Origin: JAWXBK01 sp034439975
Lineage (GTDB): Bacteria; Pseudomonadota; Alphaproteobacteria; Dongiales; Dongiaceae
Direction: 5' to 3'
DNA length: 64,000 bases
NCBI GenBank assembly: GCA_034439975.1
Contig: JAWXBK010000095.1
Coordinates: forward strand, 1 to 64,000
Positions within the stretch are counted from its first letter, which is position 1; the number at the start of each line of letters is the position of its first letter. Of this stretch, positions 51,601-60,019 are shown one piece after another. Position numbers and translations under genes: made by a program. Below the pieces are notes generated by a model. That model made no database searches. It was not told the DNA's origin and saw only the letters and a list, made by a program, of their open reading frames with translations.

Positions 51601-51837
51601 GCGCTCACCGAACGGTTTCTTCAGTTCAGGCCAGAAGGTGAGCCGCCCCGATTTCATTCGCTGATGGCAGAGCGCGCACGGGCGATCGCCGGCTGGTATC
51701 GCAATCCGGATGCGCCGGCGGCCGCACGCTTGCGCGCGGTACGTTCCGATATGGAATCCTGTGGCATCGCCCTGACCTTCCCCGATCCGGACGGCACTGG
51801 AGGGGGCGGGGCCAGCGGGTTCGGCACCCGGTTTTGA
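48634..51837 (+). CDS. Zinc-ribbon class III nucleotidyl cyclase with AAA ATPase and TPR-like repeats
   Basis: A 1067-aa multidomain signalling protein. Residues 5-22 form a double zinc ribbon (CTACG and CGACG pairs). A class III cyclase domain follows (residues about 45-190): ILFADIAGYTDLTQRL with metal-binding Asp, HIGDAVMAVFGAP with the second Asp, and NLASRLQSL with the Arg. A STAND-type ATPase begins near residue 260 with Walker A GEAGMGKTR and a Walker B-like LLVVVEDVHWAN. The C-terminal half is helical, TPR/MalT-like (for example LGQAAARRLLGESAAALAILD). Such proteins link ATP hydrolysis or ligand binding to cAMP or related output. The activator is unknown. Confidence 0.92.
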   Translation: MARFCTACGAAMDAGARFCGACGAPAVATDNTPGKPEPQAGERRHAIILFADIAGYTDLTQRLDAEDVHALLMRFFHVVDQLIADHGGHVDKHIGDAVMAVFGAPIAHGNDTRRAAAAALQIQSAFAAPPEAGVEPIRIRIGLAAGAVIADSTGSVHHREYTVTGEAVNLASRLQSLAAPGEILIDQMIENTLAANAIVEPIGPQSLKGFVDDLPVWRLIGLTDERGSGDAAPFVGRIAQLAQATGALEACRASGYGQALVVRGEAGMGKTRLIEELLRKGADTGFHGIVVHALDFGAASGADPIRQIAHALLAVDSDAPAIDRETAVARAIADRLAGVEEAGFLNDLFNLPQPPALQAVYDAMAPRAREDGRSRTVVRMSRRFARRRQPLLVVVEDVHWANATTLAALARLARGVSECPGMLIMTTRIEGDPFDRAWRSAARDAAILIVDLPPLRQGEAAALAGAIASAPDGIIENCITRAEGNPLFLVQLLKSAGTVAGNLPGTVQSLVQARMDRLDPPARSVVQTAAAIGQRFPFELLRALHDDADRQCAVLVDELFLRREGEGYMFAHALIRDGINASLLRARRHEIHGRIATWYAERDPALHAEHLERAEDPAAAQAYLRAAELCESAFKPEEAVLLARRGGLIASDPAMQATLKLKEGVLLHDLGQGSAALECCEAAYELSLDDSVRLRALIGQAAARRLLGESAAALAILDRAEPLAHAGDDAVRGRMHHLRGNLHFALGQADLCRRAHEAALEIARHRADPVLEAMAWSGLGDADYAVGRWVAAADSFRRCVELAERVNRIRIAEPNRQMLGHCLIYSARFSESIALFRQAIEKTLPLHDSYAEVFAYSSLGVGLLLSGNCTTTEPSLEQGMSIAKKVGAKRYEAQLLLLRAQCEYFEGNRALSRELCAQANTLVKETGFGFIGPSSCAHSALATDDEAERNRLLEEGEARLGEALAHNIAWFYRIAIEIRLEEKNWAAVDALTERFLQFRPEGEPPRFHSLMAERARAIAGWYRNPDAPAAARLRAVRSDMESCGIALTFPDPDGTGGGGASGFGTRF

Positions 51838-52032
51838 ACGCCGACCCGGGATGTTTCTCCGGAAAGTTTCCGGCCCATCGGTGGCGCGCGCAGGGCAATG
51901 TCATTTATGTGACGCCCGGCGATCCGGCCCTTTTTGCTGCAGGGCGCTGAGGGCATCGGTCGGGCAGGGGCGACTTTCGCCCTACCGCTCCCCATATGGA
52001 GGCCGAGGCAGGATCGCCAGGGGAGGAACCCG

Positions 52033-52494
52033 ATGATTGCCATCGCCGATGCGACCGAGTCCGTCGATCGCACGTTAAAGATCATCCGCAGGGTCGCGGC
52101 GCCGCGCGACGCGGCTTGGCGCGCCTTCACTAATCGCGATTGCTACGCGGCGTGGATGGGCCCGGAGAATTTCAAAGTCGAAAGGTGTGAGCTTGATTTG
52201 CGGCCCAGCGGCCGCTACCGCCTGTTCCTGCGTTCGAACGAAGGCGAGGAGCATGTCGTGAGCGGCGAGTATCAGGAGATCGCCCCGAACGAACGGCTCG
52301 TCTTCACCTGGGGCTGGGAGACGGACGGCCGGCGCGGCACCGAAACCACGGTGACGATCGAGTTTCGTGACCATGCCAAAGGCACCGAGATCAAACTTAC
52401 GCAGTCGGTGTTTGAAACGCTGGAGTCACGCGACGAACATGCACAGGGCTGGGAAAGCTCGCTCGTCTGCCTCGAGAACTATCTCTGCAAATAG
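52033..52494 (+). CDS. SRPBCC/AHSA1-family protein
   Basis: A 153-aa START-like protein. The ATG at 52033 has Shine-Dalgarno GGGGAGG. Typical features are RRVAAPRDAAWRAFTN, AAWMGPENFKVERCELDLRPSGRYRL and FTWGWETDGRRGTETTVTIEF, the last part being the curved beta sheet of the Hsp90-activator (AHSA1) fold. Members bind hydrophobic ligands or act as small enzymes. Neighbours do not define its role. Confidence 0.9.
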   Translation: MIAIADATESVDRTLKIIRRVAAPRDAAWRAFTNRDCYAAWMGPENFKVERCELDLRPSGRYRLFLRSNEGEEHVVSGEYQEIAPNERLVFTWGWETDGRRGTETTVTIEFRDHAKGTEIKLTQSVFETLESRDEHAQGWESSLVCLENYLCK

Positions 52495-52558
52495 CGGGCG
52501 GTCCACCGCGATAATGCCGGGACTTTACTTCGCCGTTTGATTGCGGCAAGTAGCCGGG

Positions 52559-53701
52559 GTGAGTGACGATTTCCCGCATTTCCGCTCGCCGGCCGAGATG
52601 GTCGCCACTTGGCGGCCCGACGAGCCGGTCTACTGCATCGACCGCCCGTCGCTGGTCGGGGCGGCGCAGCGCTTCGTGTCGCTGTTTCCCGGGCATGTGC
52701 TCTACGCAGTCAAATGCAATCCGCTGCCTTTCGTGCTCGATGCGCTGTACGAAGGCGGAATTCGGCATTTCGATACCGCGTCGATTGCCGAGATCGAGCT
52801 GGTAGGTCGACGCTTTCCCGATGCGCACGGCCATTTCATGCACCCGGTCAAGTCGCCGCAGGCGATCCGGCGCGCCTTCGATGAGTTCGGCGTCCGGCAT
52901 TACGTGATCGATCACGCTGCCGAGATCGAGAAGATGATCGCGGTGCTGGGTAACGATCGGCGCGAGGCAACGGTGCTGGTTCGTCTTGCAACACCGAGCA
53001 AGAGCGCGAAGTTCAATCTCTCGGCCAAGTTCGGGGCAGCCCCGGACAAAACGGTTCAGCTCTTACGCGCGCTGGTCGATGCCGGATTCCAGCCGGGCCT
53101 CTGTTTTCATGTCGGGTCGCAATGTCTCGATCCCGAAGCCTGGACACTGGCGCTCGATCTGGTCGATTCGGTCTTGCGTCAATCGGGTGTCGCGATCCGT
53201 TGCCTCGATGTCGGTGGCGGATTTCCCACGTCCTATGTCGGCGAAACGCCGCCGCCGCTCGAGGCCTTCATCGATGCGATCGCCAGGGGCGTGGCAAAAC
53301 TCGCCCTGCCCGCCGATTGCGTCCTGATGTGCGAACCCGGCCGCGCATTGGTCGCGCCGGCGATGTCGGTGGTTGCCCGCGTCGAACTCGCGACCGACGA
53401 GGCGGTGCATCTCAATGACGGGATCTATGGCAGCCTGATCGGGGCGACGATCGGCATTCGCTGGCCGATTACCCTGATCCGCCCGGACGGACCGGCGGCG
53501 AACGACACCAGGGGTTTTCGCGTCTTTGGCCCGACCTGCGACAATCTCGATACCTTGCCCTACGAGTTCGAGCTGCCGGTGGACGTCCGGGCCGGGGACT
53601 ATGTCCAGATCGACCGGCTCGGCGCCTATGCCGTGGCCCTTCGTACCGGATTCAACGGTTTTCTGCCCAACCGCTTCGTAACGGTCGACCGGCTGGCCTG
53701 A
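52559..53701 (+). CDS. Fold-III PLP-dependent decarboxylase (ornithine/diaminopimelate decarboxylase family)
   Basis: A 380-aa enzyme from the GTG at 52559. The PLP Lys is in LYAVKCNPLP, the ring-stacking His in CFHVGSQ, the phosphate loop in DVGGGFPTSYVGE, EPGRALVAPA follows, and the active-site Cys-Asp pair is in FGPTCDNLDTL, which favours ornithine or a related diamino acid over diaminopimelate. The product would be a diamine such as putrescine. It lies just upstream of a complete polyamine-type importer, which supports polyamine metabolism, although biosynthesis together with import is notable. Confidence 0.88.
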   Translation: MSDDFPHFRSPAEMVATWRPDEPVYCIDRPSLVGAAQRFVSLFPGHVLYAVKCNPLPFVLDALYEGGIRHFDTASIAEIELVGRRFPDAHGHFMHPVKSPQAIRRAFDEFGVRHYVIDHAAEIEKMIAVLGNDRREATVLVRLATPSKSAKFNLSAKFGAAPDKTVQLLRALVDAGFQPGLCFHVGSQCLDPEAWTLALDLVDSVLRQSGVAIRCLDVGGGFPTSYVGETPPPLEAFIDAIARGVAKLALPADCVLMCEPGRALVAPAMSVVARVELATDEAVHLNDGIYGSLIGATIGIRWPITLIRPDGPAANDTRGFRVFGPTCDNLDTLPYEFELPVDVRAGDYVQIDRLGAYAVALRTGFNGFLPNRFVTVDRLA

Positions 53702-53797
53702 TGCAACGGGGCGTTGCGGACGCCTCCTGGCGCGGGGCTTGAGCCCGCCCGGGACGTTCCCATACAGTCGCGCGAACCGGCAGGGGGGATAAGGGGC

Positions 53798-54886
53798 GTG
53801 GCGACAGAACGGTCCGCCGTCGAGGCGCGTGGCGTCACAAAAATTTTCGGTCACGGCCCCGATGCGGTGCGGGCCCTCGACGACGTGTCGATCCAGATCC
53901 GGGAGAACGAATTTTTTACGCTGCTCGGCCCCTCGGGTTGCGGCAAGACGACATTGCTGCGGCTGATTGCGGGATTCGAACTGCCGACCGCCGGTGAAAT
54001 CCTGCTCGAAGGCGAGCCGGTCGGCCATCTCCCGCCGAACAAGCGTCTGGTCAACACGGTCTTCCAGTCTTATGCGCTGTTTCCGCATATGACGGTCCGG
54101 CAGAACATCGCCTTCGGTCTCGAAATGCGCGGCATCGATCGTGCGACGATCAATCCGACGGTCGACGAGATGCTGGGTCTGGTGCAACTCGCAGGCTATG
54201 GCAACCGCCGCCCTTCGCAGCTTTCCGGCGGCCAGCAACAGCGGGTGGCGCTCGCCCGCGCGCTCGCGAACCGGCCGAAGGTTTTGCTGCTGGACGAGCC
54301 GCTTTCAGCTCTCGACCTCAAGCTTCGCCAGGGTATGCGTGTCGAGCTCAAGAATATCCAGCAGCAGACCGGGATCACCTTCATCTTCGTAACGCACGAT
54401 CAGGAAGAAGCGCTTACCATGTCGGATCGGCTCGCCGTCATGAGCCAGGGCCGGATCCAGCAGCTCGGTGGCCCGCATGAAATCTACGAACAGCCGGTGA
54501 ATCGGTTCGTGGCCGATTTCATCGGCGATACCAATTTCGTACTCGCGCGCGTGACCGCGGTCGAAAATGGCAGGGCGCGTTGCCGTAGCGATAGCGGGCT
54601 CGAGTTCGACGTGGTCGCGATCGCGGATGTGGCGCCCGGCCGCGAGGTGACGTTCGCATTGCGGCCCGAAAAGATCCGGCTGGCGAAGACCGATACGCCG
54701 TCGCGCGCGAAAGTCGTTCAGGCAACCTATGTCGGAACCGACACCAACTATGTCGTGGAACTGGCCGATACGTCGCGGCTCGAGGTTCGGGTCCAGAATG
54801 CGCTCGATGGTCACGCGCGGTTTCAGGTCGGTGACCATGTGTCGATCGAAGTGCCGGCCGGTGCCGCCCGCATGCTGATGGACTGA
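53798..54886 (+). CDS. potA: Polyamine-type ABC transporter ATP-binding protein, PotA
   Basis: A 362-aa ATPase from the GTG at 53798 (ribosome site in the GGGGGGATAAGGGG run). Walker A GPSGCGKTT, QSYALFPHMTVRQN Q-loop region, LSGGQQQRVALARAL, Walker B VLLLDEPLSALD, VTHDQEE and a C-terminal TOBE domain (ALRPEKIRL) are all present. It is the first gene of potABCD and similar to the partial PotA-type gene at the window start. Confidence 0.93.
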   Translation: MATERSAVEARGVTKIFGHGPDAVRALDDVSIQIRENEFFTLLGPSGCGKTTLLRLIAGFELPTAGEILLEGEPVGHLPPNKRLVNTVFQSYALFPHMTVRQNIAFGLEMRGIDRATINPTVDEMLGLVQLAGYGNRRPSQLSGGQQQRVALARALANRPKVLLLDEPLSALDLKLRQGMRVELKNIQQQTGITFIFVTHDQEEALTMSDRLAVMSQGRIQQLGGPHEIYEQPVNRFVADFIGDTNFVLARVTAVENGRARCRSDSGLEFDVVAIADVAPGREVTFALRPEKIRLAKTDTPSRAKVVQATYVGTDTNYVVELADTSRLEVRVQNALDGHARFQVGDHVSIEVPAGAARMLMD

Positions 54887-54893
54887 CGCGGTA

Positions 54894-55871
54894 ATGGCCC
54901 CGGCTTCCGACATCCTTCCGACCGGAGCCGATCGCGCGATCGCGATGCAGCGCGCCGGCATCAATCTCGACGAGCACGAGGCCCAGCAGCGCCGCCGGCG
55001 TTGGATGCTGCTGAGCTCGGCATTGCTGGCCATCATCATTTTCGGGATCTGCCCGCTCTTCATCATCGTGATGTATTCGTTCCTGTCGCCCGACGATTAT
55101 GCCGGCGTGAAATGGGAGTTCTCGACCGACGCCTACGTCCAGTTTCTGTTCGAACGCGACATTTTCGAGGAATCGGTCCGCGTCTTTAACACCGCCTATC
55201 TTGAGATTTACGGCCGCTCGTTCCTGCTGGCGATCTATTCGACCTTCGCGGCATTGCTGTTCGGTTTTCCTGCCGCCTATTTCATGGCGACGCGCCCGCC
55301 GGAAACCCGCAATCTCTGGGTTTTTCTCTTCACGTTGCCGTTCTGGACCAATCTGCTGATCCGCACCTATTCGATGCTGATCATCATCCGGGACGAGGGT
55401 TTGATAAATATCGGACTGCAGAAGCTCGGGATCATCGACCAGCCGCTGGTCATGCTCTACACGGACTTCGCGGTCGGGCTTGGGCTGATCTACAGCTATC
55501 TGCCTTTCATGGTGTTGCCGATCTACGCCAGTCTTGAAAAACTGGATTTCCGCCTGGTCGAGGCGGGCTTCGATCTTTATGCCAGCCGCTATCGCGTGCT
55601 GCGGCGCATCATCATTCCGCTCGCGAAGCCGGGCATCATTGCCGGCTGCATCCTGGTCTTCATTCCCGCGCTCGGCGCGTTCATCACGCCGATCATGCTC
55701 GGCGGCGGCAAGAACCTGATGATCGGCAATCTGATTTCGTTGCAGTTCGGCAGCTCGCGCAACTGGCCGTTCGGTTCGGCGGCGGCGCTCATCCTGATGG
55801 CGTTCGTGATGATCGCGCTGATGTTCTATGTACGGACGAGCGGCGGCGGGAAGGTTCGCGCTCATGGCTGA
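54894..55871 (+). CDS. potB: Polyamine-type ABC transporter permease, PotB
   Basis: A 325-aa permease starting 7 bases after potA. After a basic N-terminal cytoplasmic segment (EHEAQQRRRRWMLLSSALL) there are about six membrane helices; the EAA loop region reads LVEAGFDLYASRYRVLRRIIIP and is followed by FIPALGAFITPIMLGGGKNLMIGN, typical of PotB. The 3' end overlaps potC by 8 bases. Confidence 0.92.
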   Translation: MAPASDILPTGADRAIAMQRAGINLDEHEAQQRRRRWMLLSSALLAIIIFGICPLFIIVMYSFLSPDDYAGVKWEFSTDAYVQFLFERDIFEESVRVFNTAYLEIYGRSFLLAIYSTFAALLFGFPAAYFMATRPPETRNLWVFLFTLPFWTNLLIRTYSMLIIIRDEGLINIGLQKLGIIDQPLVMLYTDFAVGLGLIYSYLPFMVLPIYASLEKLDFRLVEAGFDLYASRYRVLRRIIIPLAKPGIIAGCILVFIPALGAFITPIMLGGGKNLMIGNLISLQFGSSRNWPFGSAAALILMAFVMIALMFYVRTSGGGKVRAHG

Positions 55872-56697
55872 CGTGGCAATCCGCCGCCGGCGCATGCCGC
55901 GCTATCTGAATCTTCGGTATCAGCCGGGTTTTGGCACGCTGGCGATTCTCTGTCTCGTGATGCTCTATGCGCCGATCGTCGTGCTGATCATTTTCTCGTT
56001 CAACGAAAACCGCTCGGTCGCGGTGTGGACCGAGTTCAGCTTCGACTGGTATCGTGCGGCGTTCCAAAACGAAGGTATCCGCGACGCGACCTGGGTATCG
56101 CTGAAGCTGGCGGGCGTTGCCACGGTGGTTTCGACCGTGATCGCAACGGCGGCGGCGCTCGCGACGACCCGGACCCGCGCCTATCGCGGCATGACAGCGG
56201 TCTATCTCGTGATCAACCAGCCTTTGGTCGTGCCTGAGATCGTCACGGCGGTCGCGACGCTTTCGTTCTTCGCGCTGCTGCGAACCGAGCTGGGCATCTA
56301 TTTCGGCTTCGGCAATCTGATCATCGCGCACACGGTCTTCTGTATCCCGTTTGCCTATATGCCGATCCGCGCGCGGCTCGAGGATATGGACCTGACCCTC
56401 GAACAGGCGGCCGCCGATCTCTACGCGACACCCTGGCAGACCTTCAAACGGGTAACCCTGCCGCTGCTGATACCGGGCATCGTCGCGGGCGCGATGTTGG
56501 CCTTCATCGTGTCGTTCGACGACGTGATCATCACCGCATTCGTTGCCGGTCCTGGCGAGACGACATTGCCGATCTTCATTTTCGGCGCGATCCGACGCGG
56601 AGTGACGCCCGAAATCAACGCGATTTCGACGATCGTGCTGGCGGTTTCGGTCCTGTTCGTGACGCTGTTCTATTTCATCAGCCGCCGCAGCCGTTGA
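55864..56697 (+). CDS. potC: Polyamine-type ABC transporter permease, PotC
   Basis: A 277-aa permease from the ATG at 55864, inside the end of potB. Landmarks are the N-terminal helix, FSFNENRSVAVWTEFSFDWY, the EAA loop (LEQAAADLYATPWQTFKRVTLP) and SFDDVIITAFVAGPGETTLP, the PotC signature. It forms the channel with PotB. Confidence 0.93.
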   Translation: MADVAIRRRRMPRYLNLRYQPGFGTLAILCLVMLYAPIVVLIIFSFNENRSVAVWTEFSFDWYRAAFQNEGIRDATWVSLKLAGVATVVSTVIATAAALATTRTRAYRGMTAVYLVINQPLVVPEIVTAVATLSFFALLRTELGIYFGFGNLIIAHTVFCIPFAYMPIRARLEDMDLTLEQAAADLYATPWQTFKRVTLPLLIPGIVAGAMLAFIVSFDDVIITAFVAGPGETTLPIFIFGAIRRGVTPEINAISTIVLAVSVLFVTLFYFISRRSR

Positions 56698-56710
56698 GCG
56701 GGCGGGAGAC

Positions 56711-56732
56711 CGGATAGACAACCGGTTATCCG
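56711..56732 (+). other. Hairpin between potC and potD
   Basis: Arms CGGATA (56711-56716) and TATCCG (56727-56732) pair across a 10-base loop in the 226-base potC-potD gap. There is no U-run; it may mark an mRNA processing point that lets potD be expressed at a different level. Low confidence. Confidence 0.3.
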
Positions 56733-56923
56733 CTTGCGGGCAGGCTCTATTGATCGTTCGGCCATCGCAAAGGACCGGAATGCGCCCCGAAATGCCTGCC
56801 GAATCGTCTCGATTGACCGGCTTTCGGGAAGTATGATCGACTGACGACGAGGCCAGATCGGGCCTCCGCAACCCTGCGGCGAGATGCCGGGGAAAGACTA
56901 CCGAAACTCACCGTGAGGGGAAC

Positions 56924-58084
56924 ATGAAGCTGGAATTCTGGCGCAAATACATGATCGTATTTGTTGCCGTTGCAGCTCTGACAGTGTCGGCCTGCGAAGA
57001 GAAGCAGGAAGAGCAGAGCCAGACAGAAGAGACCACCACCGAAGAGACCGCCGAAGCGGCGACTGAGGAGCCCGCTGCCGAAGAAGTTGCCGCTGAAGAA
57101 GAGGCGGCTATTCCGGCGGGTGGCGAGCTGCACATCTATAACTGGGGCAACTACACCAATCCCGAACTGATCGCGAAGTTCGAGGCGGCCCATAATGTCA
57201 AGGTGACGCTCGACGCTTACGATTCGAACGAGACCATGCTTGCCAAGGTGAAGGCGGGCGGTCACGGCTACGACATCGTCGTACCCGGCGACTATATGGT
57301 CGCGATCATGATCGAAGAGGGCATGCTCGAAGAAACCCGCCCCGACCAGATGTCGAATTTCCAGAACGTCGAGGCGAGCTGGAAAGACGTCTATTGGGAT
57401 CCGGGTCGCCGCTACAGCGTGCCGTGGCAGTGGGGAACGACCTCGTTTGCTGTCAACACCGCCAAGTACAGCGGCGACATCAATACGCTCGCGATCCTGT
57501 TCGATCCGCCGGAAGAGCTTTGCGGCCGGATCAACATGCTGCTCGACGTGAACGATGTTCTGAACGCGGGCCTGCGCTATCTCGGCCATCCGCGTTGCAA
57601 CAACAACCCCGATCAGCTGCGCGAGCTGAACGACATGCTGGTGAAGGCAAAGGAATGCTGGCGCACCATGTCGTATGACACGATCGCGCTGATGACGGCG
57701 GGCGATGTCGACGTCACCCAGCAGTGGAACGGTGCGGCGATGCGCGTTCGTCTCTCGGACGTGCCGACGGCAAGCTATGCCTATCCGAAGGAAGGGTTCA
57801 CCGGCTGGATGGACAATGTCGTCGTGCTGAAGGGTGCGGCGAATGTCGAGAACGCCAAGCTGTTCCAGAACTTCATCATGGATCCGGAAAACGCGGCCCT
57901 GATCTCCGATTTCGCGAAATATGCGAACGGAATCGCGGGCAGCGAAACGTTCCTCGATGCCGAGTTCGCGGCAGCGCCGGAGATCAAGTTGCCGGAAGGC
58001 GCACCGGCGCCGGAGTTTGTGCCACCCTGCGGTGCGGACGTGGCGGCGCTCTATGACAAGATCTGGACCAATCTGCAGAAATAG
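56924..58084 (+). CDS. potD: Polyamine-type substrate-binding lipoprotein, PotD
   Basis: A 386-aa solute-binding protein. The signal ends in a lipobox (LTVSAC, Cys24), so it is a lipoprotein, unlike E. coli PotD. Residues about 25-62 are a strongly acidic Glu/Thr/Ala-rich linker. The binding domain follows from GGELHIYNWGNYTNPELIAKFE, with YDIVVPGDYMV, VPWQWGTTSFAVN and DVDVTQQWNGAAM, as in spermidine/putrescine-binding proteins. The acidic linker could hold the domain away from the membrane or attract cationic polyamines; this is inference. A strong terminator follows. Confidence 0.92.
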   Translation: MKLEFWRKYMIVFVAVAALTVSACEEKQEEQSQTEETTTEETAEAATEEPAAEEVAAEEEAAIPAGGELHIYNWGNYTNPELIAKFEAAHNVKVTLDAYDSNETMLAKVKAGGHGYDIVVPGDYMVAIMIEEGMLEETRPDQMSNFQNVEASWKDVYWDPGRRYSVPWQWGTTSFAVNTAKYSGDINTLAILFDPPEELCGRINMLLDVNDVLNAGLRYLGHPRCNNNPDQLRELNDMLVKAKECWRTMSYDTIALMTAGDVDVTQQWNGAAMRVRLSDVPTASYAYPKEGFTGWMDNVVVLKGAANVENAKLFQNFIMDPENAALISDFAKYANGIAGSETFLDAEFAAAPEIKLPEGAPAPEFVPPCGADVAALYDKIWTNLQK

Positions 58085-58097
58085 CGGTCCGGAACGG

Positions 58098-58116
58098 CCC
58101 GGTTGCGTTGACCGGG
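58098..58116 (+). other. Small hairpin after potD
   Basis: CCCGGT (58098-58103) and ACCGGG (58111-58116) pair across TGCGTTG, just before the main terminator. It may help to stop transcription or protect the mRNA end. Confidence 0.4.
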
Positions 58117-58128
58117 TTCATGTGAAAA

Positions 58129-58161
58129 GGGGGCGCCCCGAAAGGAGCGCCCCCGTTTTCT
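58129..58161. terminator. Bidirectional terminator between two convergent binding-protein genes
   Basis: Stem GGGGGCGC/GCGCCCCC (58129-58136 and 58147-58154) with a 10-base loop, followed by GTTTTCTTT on the plus strand and preceded by an A-run (GAAAA) that gives Us on the minus strand. It suits ending both potD and the convergent gene at 58187-59329. Confidence 0.8.
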
Positions 58162-58186
58162 TTGGCGCCATCGCAAAACGGCGCGT

Positions 58187-59329
58187 TCAGATGCCGGCCT
58201 TAACCGCCTCGTACATCTGCTGCAGTTCCGGCTCGTTCTTGATCGTCGCCTGGAAATGGCCGGCGGCGATGTAGGCTTCGATATCGCCCGGCGTCAGGCC
58301 GCGCGCGATCAGGTCTTCGTCGGAGATCTGGTCGTACACAAGTTTGTTCGAATGACCCATACCGAAACTGTCGACCCAATAGATCCCGGTATCGACGCTC
58401 AGATAGGCATTCATCAGATCGTAGACGATCGCTTCTTTTTCGGGCGTGACCCAGTTGGTCATGGCAAGACCGCAGGTCCATGTCATGGCGCCTTCCTTCG
58501 GCTGCATGAACATCGACGGAATGCCCTGGTTCGAGAGGTTGAGGATCGTGTCGTTCCACGACGCCGCCGCAACCAGTTCGCCGCTCGCCAGCGCCTGCTG
58601 CCAGCCGGTATTGTCGCTGGAATAGAAGCGCAGCAGCGGTTTCTGCCGCTCCATGTACTCCTTGCAGCGCGCCGTTTCTTCCGGGGTCATGTTGAAGGGA
58701 TCTTCGGCACCGCTATAGATAGCCGCGACCATGACGCCGTCGATGAGGCTGTCGATCATAGAGAGGCGGCCTTCGTATTTCTCGTCCCACAGAATGCCCC
58801 AGGTATGGGCTTCGGTCGGCACATACTCCGGCGCGAGATCGGTCCGGAACGTGACCGAGGTCAAACCCCACCAGGCCGGGACCCACATGCGCTGGCCTTC
58901 CAGCACCGTGTCGGGCACGTCGTAGAGCGTCGGGATGATCTCATCCCAATGTTCGAGCCGCGCGGTATCGATCGGCCGCAGGAAGCCGAGCTCGTTCCAT
59001 TTCATGACCTTGTACGAGCAGGGCATGACCATGTCGGGCTCGAAGCCCGAACGCATCTTGATTTCGGCCTCTTCCTCGTCGCCCCAAACGGTCGCATCCG
59101 GCGAGGCGCCATACTTGTCGAAATATTCTTTGTGCATCTCGGGGACTTCGTATCCCGCCCAGGTGTAGAGCATCGGCTGCTCTTCCTGCGCGAGCGCGGC
59201 CGTGCGGCCGGTCGGCAGGATGAACGAGGCGAGCCCGACCGATGCCATGATGCGCATGATGTCGCGGCGGCCGAGCCTGCCGTACTTGATCTCGTCGATG
59301 AACCGTTCGATGTCCCGTTTGGTTTCCAT
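58187..59329 (-). CDS. Tat-exported PotD-like substrate-binding protein
   Basis: A 380-aa solute-binding protein on the opposite strand from potD. The ATG at 59329 has Shine-Dalgarno GGAGG. The N terminus GRRDIMRIMASVGLASFI is a twin-arginine signal starting about residue 18. The mature protein begins QPMLYTWAGYEVPEMHKEYF; VPAWWGLTSVTFRTDL and GELVAAASWNDTI are family segments. No permease or ATPase gene lies on this strand, so it may feed the adjacent PotABC or another transporter, giving that importer a second ligand range. Confidence 0.92.
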   Translation of the reverse strand: METKRDIERFIDEIKYGRLGRRDIMRIMASVGLASFILPTGRTAALAQEEQPMLYTWAGYEVPEMHKEYFDKYGASPDATVWGDEEEAEIKMRSGFEPDMVMPCSYKVMKWNELGFLRPIDTARLEHWDEIIPTLYDVPDTVLEGQRMWVPAWWGLTSVTFRTDLAPEYVPTEAHTWGILWDEKYEGRLSMIDSLIDGVMVAAIYSGAEDPFNMTPEETARCKEYMERQKPLLRFYSSDNTGWQQALASGELVAAASWNDTILNLSNQGIPSMFMQPKEGAMTWTCGLAMTNWVTPEKEAIVYDLMNAYLSVDTGIYWVDSFGMGHSNKLVYDQISDEDLIARGLTPGDIEAYIAAGHFQATIKNEPELQQMYEAVKAGI

Positions 59330-59584
59330 TGTCGCCTCCACACTGTTTCCCGATCCCCGATTCCTCGCTTTGCTCAGGCGTACGGCAGCAACGGCCGTAC
59401 CGAGGAGATTTCCGGGGAATTGAAGGCAGGGCGGTTGGCACGACCAGCCGGATTTACCTCTTCCACCCTGCCAATTTCGCTTCTTATTTGTACAATTCTG
59501 GCCCTTGGGCGGCCCGCAAGGCAAGGGCTACCCCGGCTGCCGCAAGCCCTATCTCGCGGCGGAAGCGGCTCTTATGCTGGTGTC

Positions 59585-59839
59585 ATGGTCCCGTTTCGAC
59601 CCTTCGCGATGGCTGTGCTGATGGGCCTGGCGCCGCTGGCCGCGGCATTCGCCGGGGGTGCCGACAATGGGGTGACGGCGGCCCCCGAACCATCCCCTTC
59701 CGTTGTCACGGAGGCGAGCACGGCCGGCCCGTCCGATGCCGAGGCAAAGGACGATTGCGGCTGTGGCGCGCGCTCGCCCGGCCATCTCGCCCGGACGCAG
59801 CAGCAGATGCAGGAATGGCAGGCAGAACAGACGCCCTGA
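59585..59839 (+). CDS. Small secreted Cys-containing protein
   Basis: An 84-aa protein with a convincing signal peptide (AMAVLMGLAPLAAAFAGG), a Pro/Thr/Ser-rich spacer and a KDDCGCGARSPGH motif. The ribosome site is weak, so this is moderately supported. The Cys-x-Cys motif and the downstream metal-sensor operon suggest metal handling, but the function is unknown. Confidence 0.55.
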   Translation: MVPFRPFAMAVLMGLAPLAAAFAGGADNGVTAAPEPSPSVVTEASTAGPSDAEAKDDCGCGARSPGHLARTQQQMQEWQAEQTP

Positions 59840-60019
59840 GCGCGATTCCCGTGTCTTCGGGCCCGTGTCGCCGGCCACGGGGCGCAGGATTCGCCGTCGG
59901 CTCGCGTGTAAGGACATTGGCAGCCCGGCAAAGGGGCGGGGTACCCGGCAAGATCGCCGCCCACCCGGCTGCAGTCAGCCAGGGCGGAACAGACCGATGG
60001 GTCGAAGAACCGGATTGCG

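Noticed and set aside
58256..59839. Plus-strand frame of 527 codons running antisense to the Tat-exported binding protein
   Set aside because: Only the last 84 codons (59585-59839) show a signal peptide and a gene-like layout. The rest is antisense to a clearly conserved gene.
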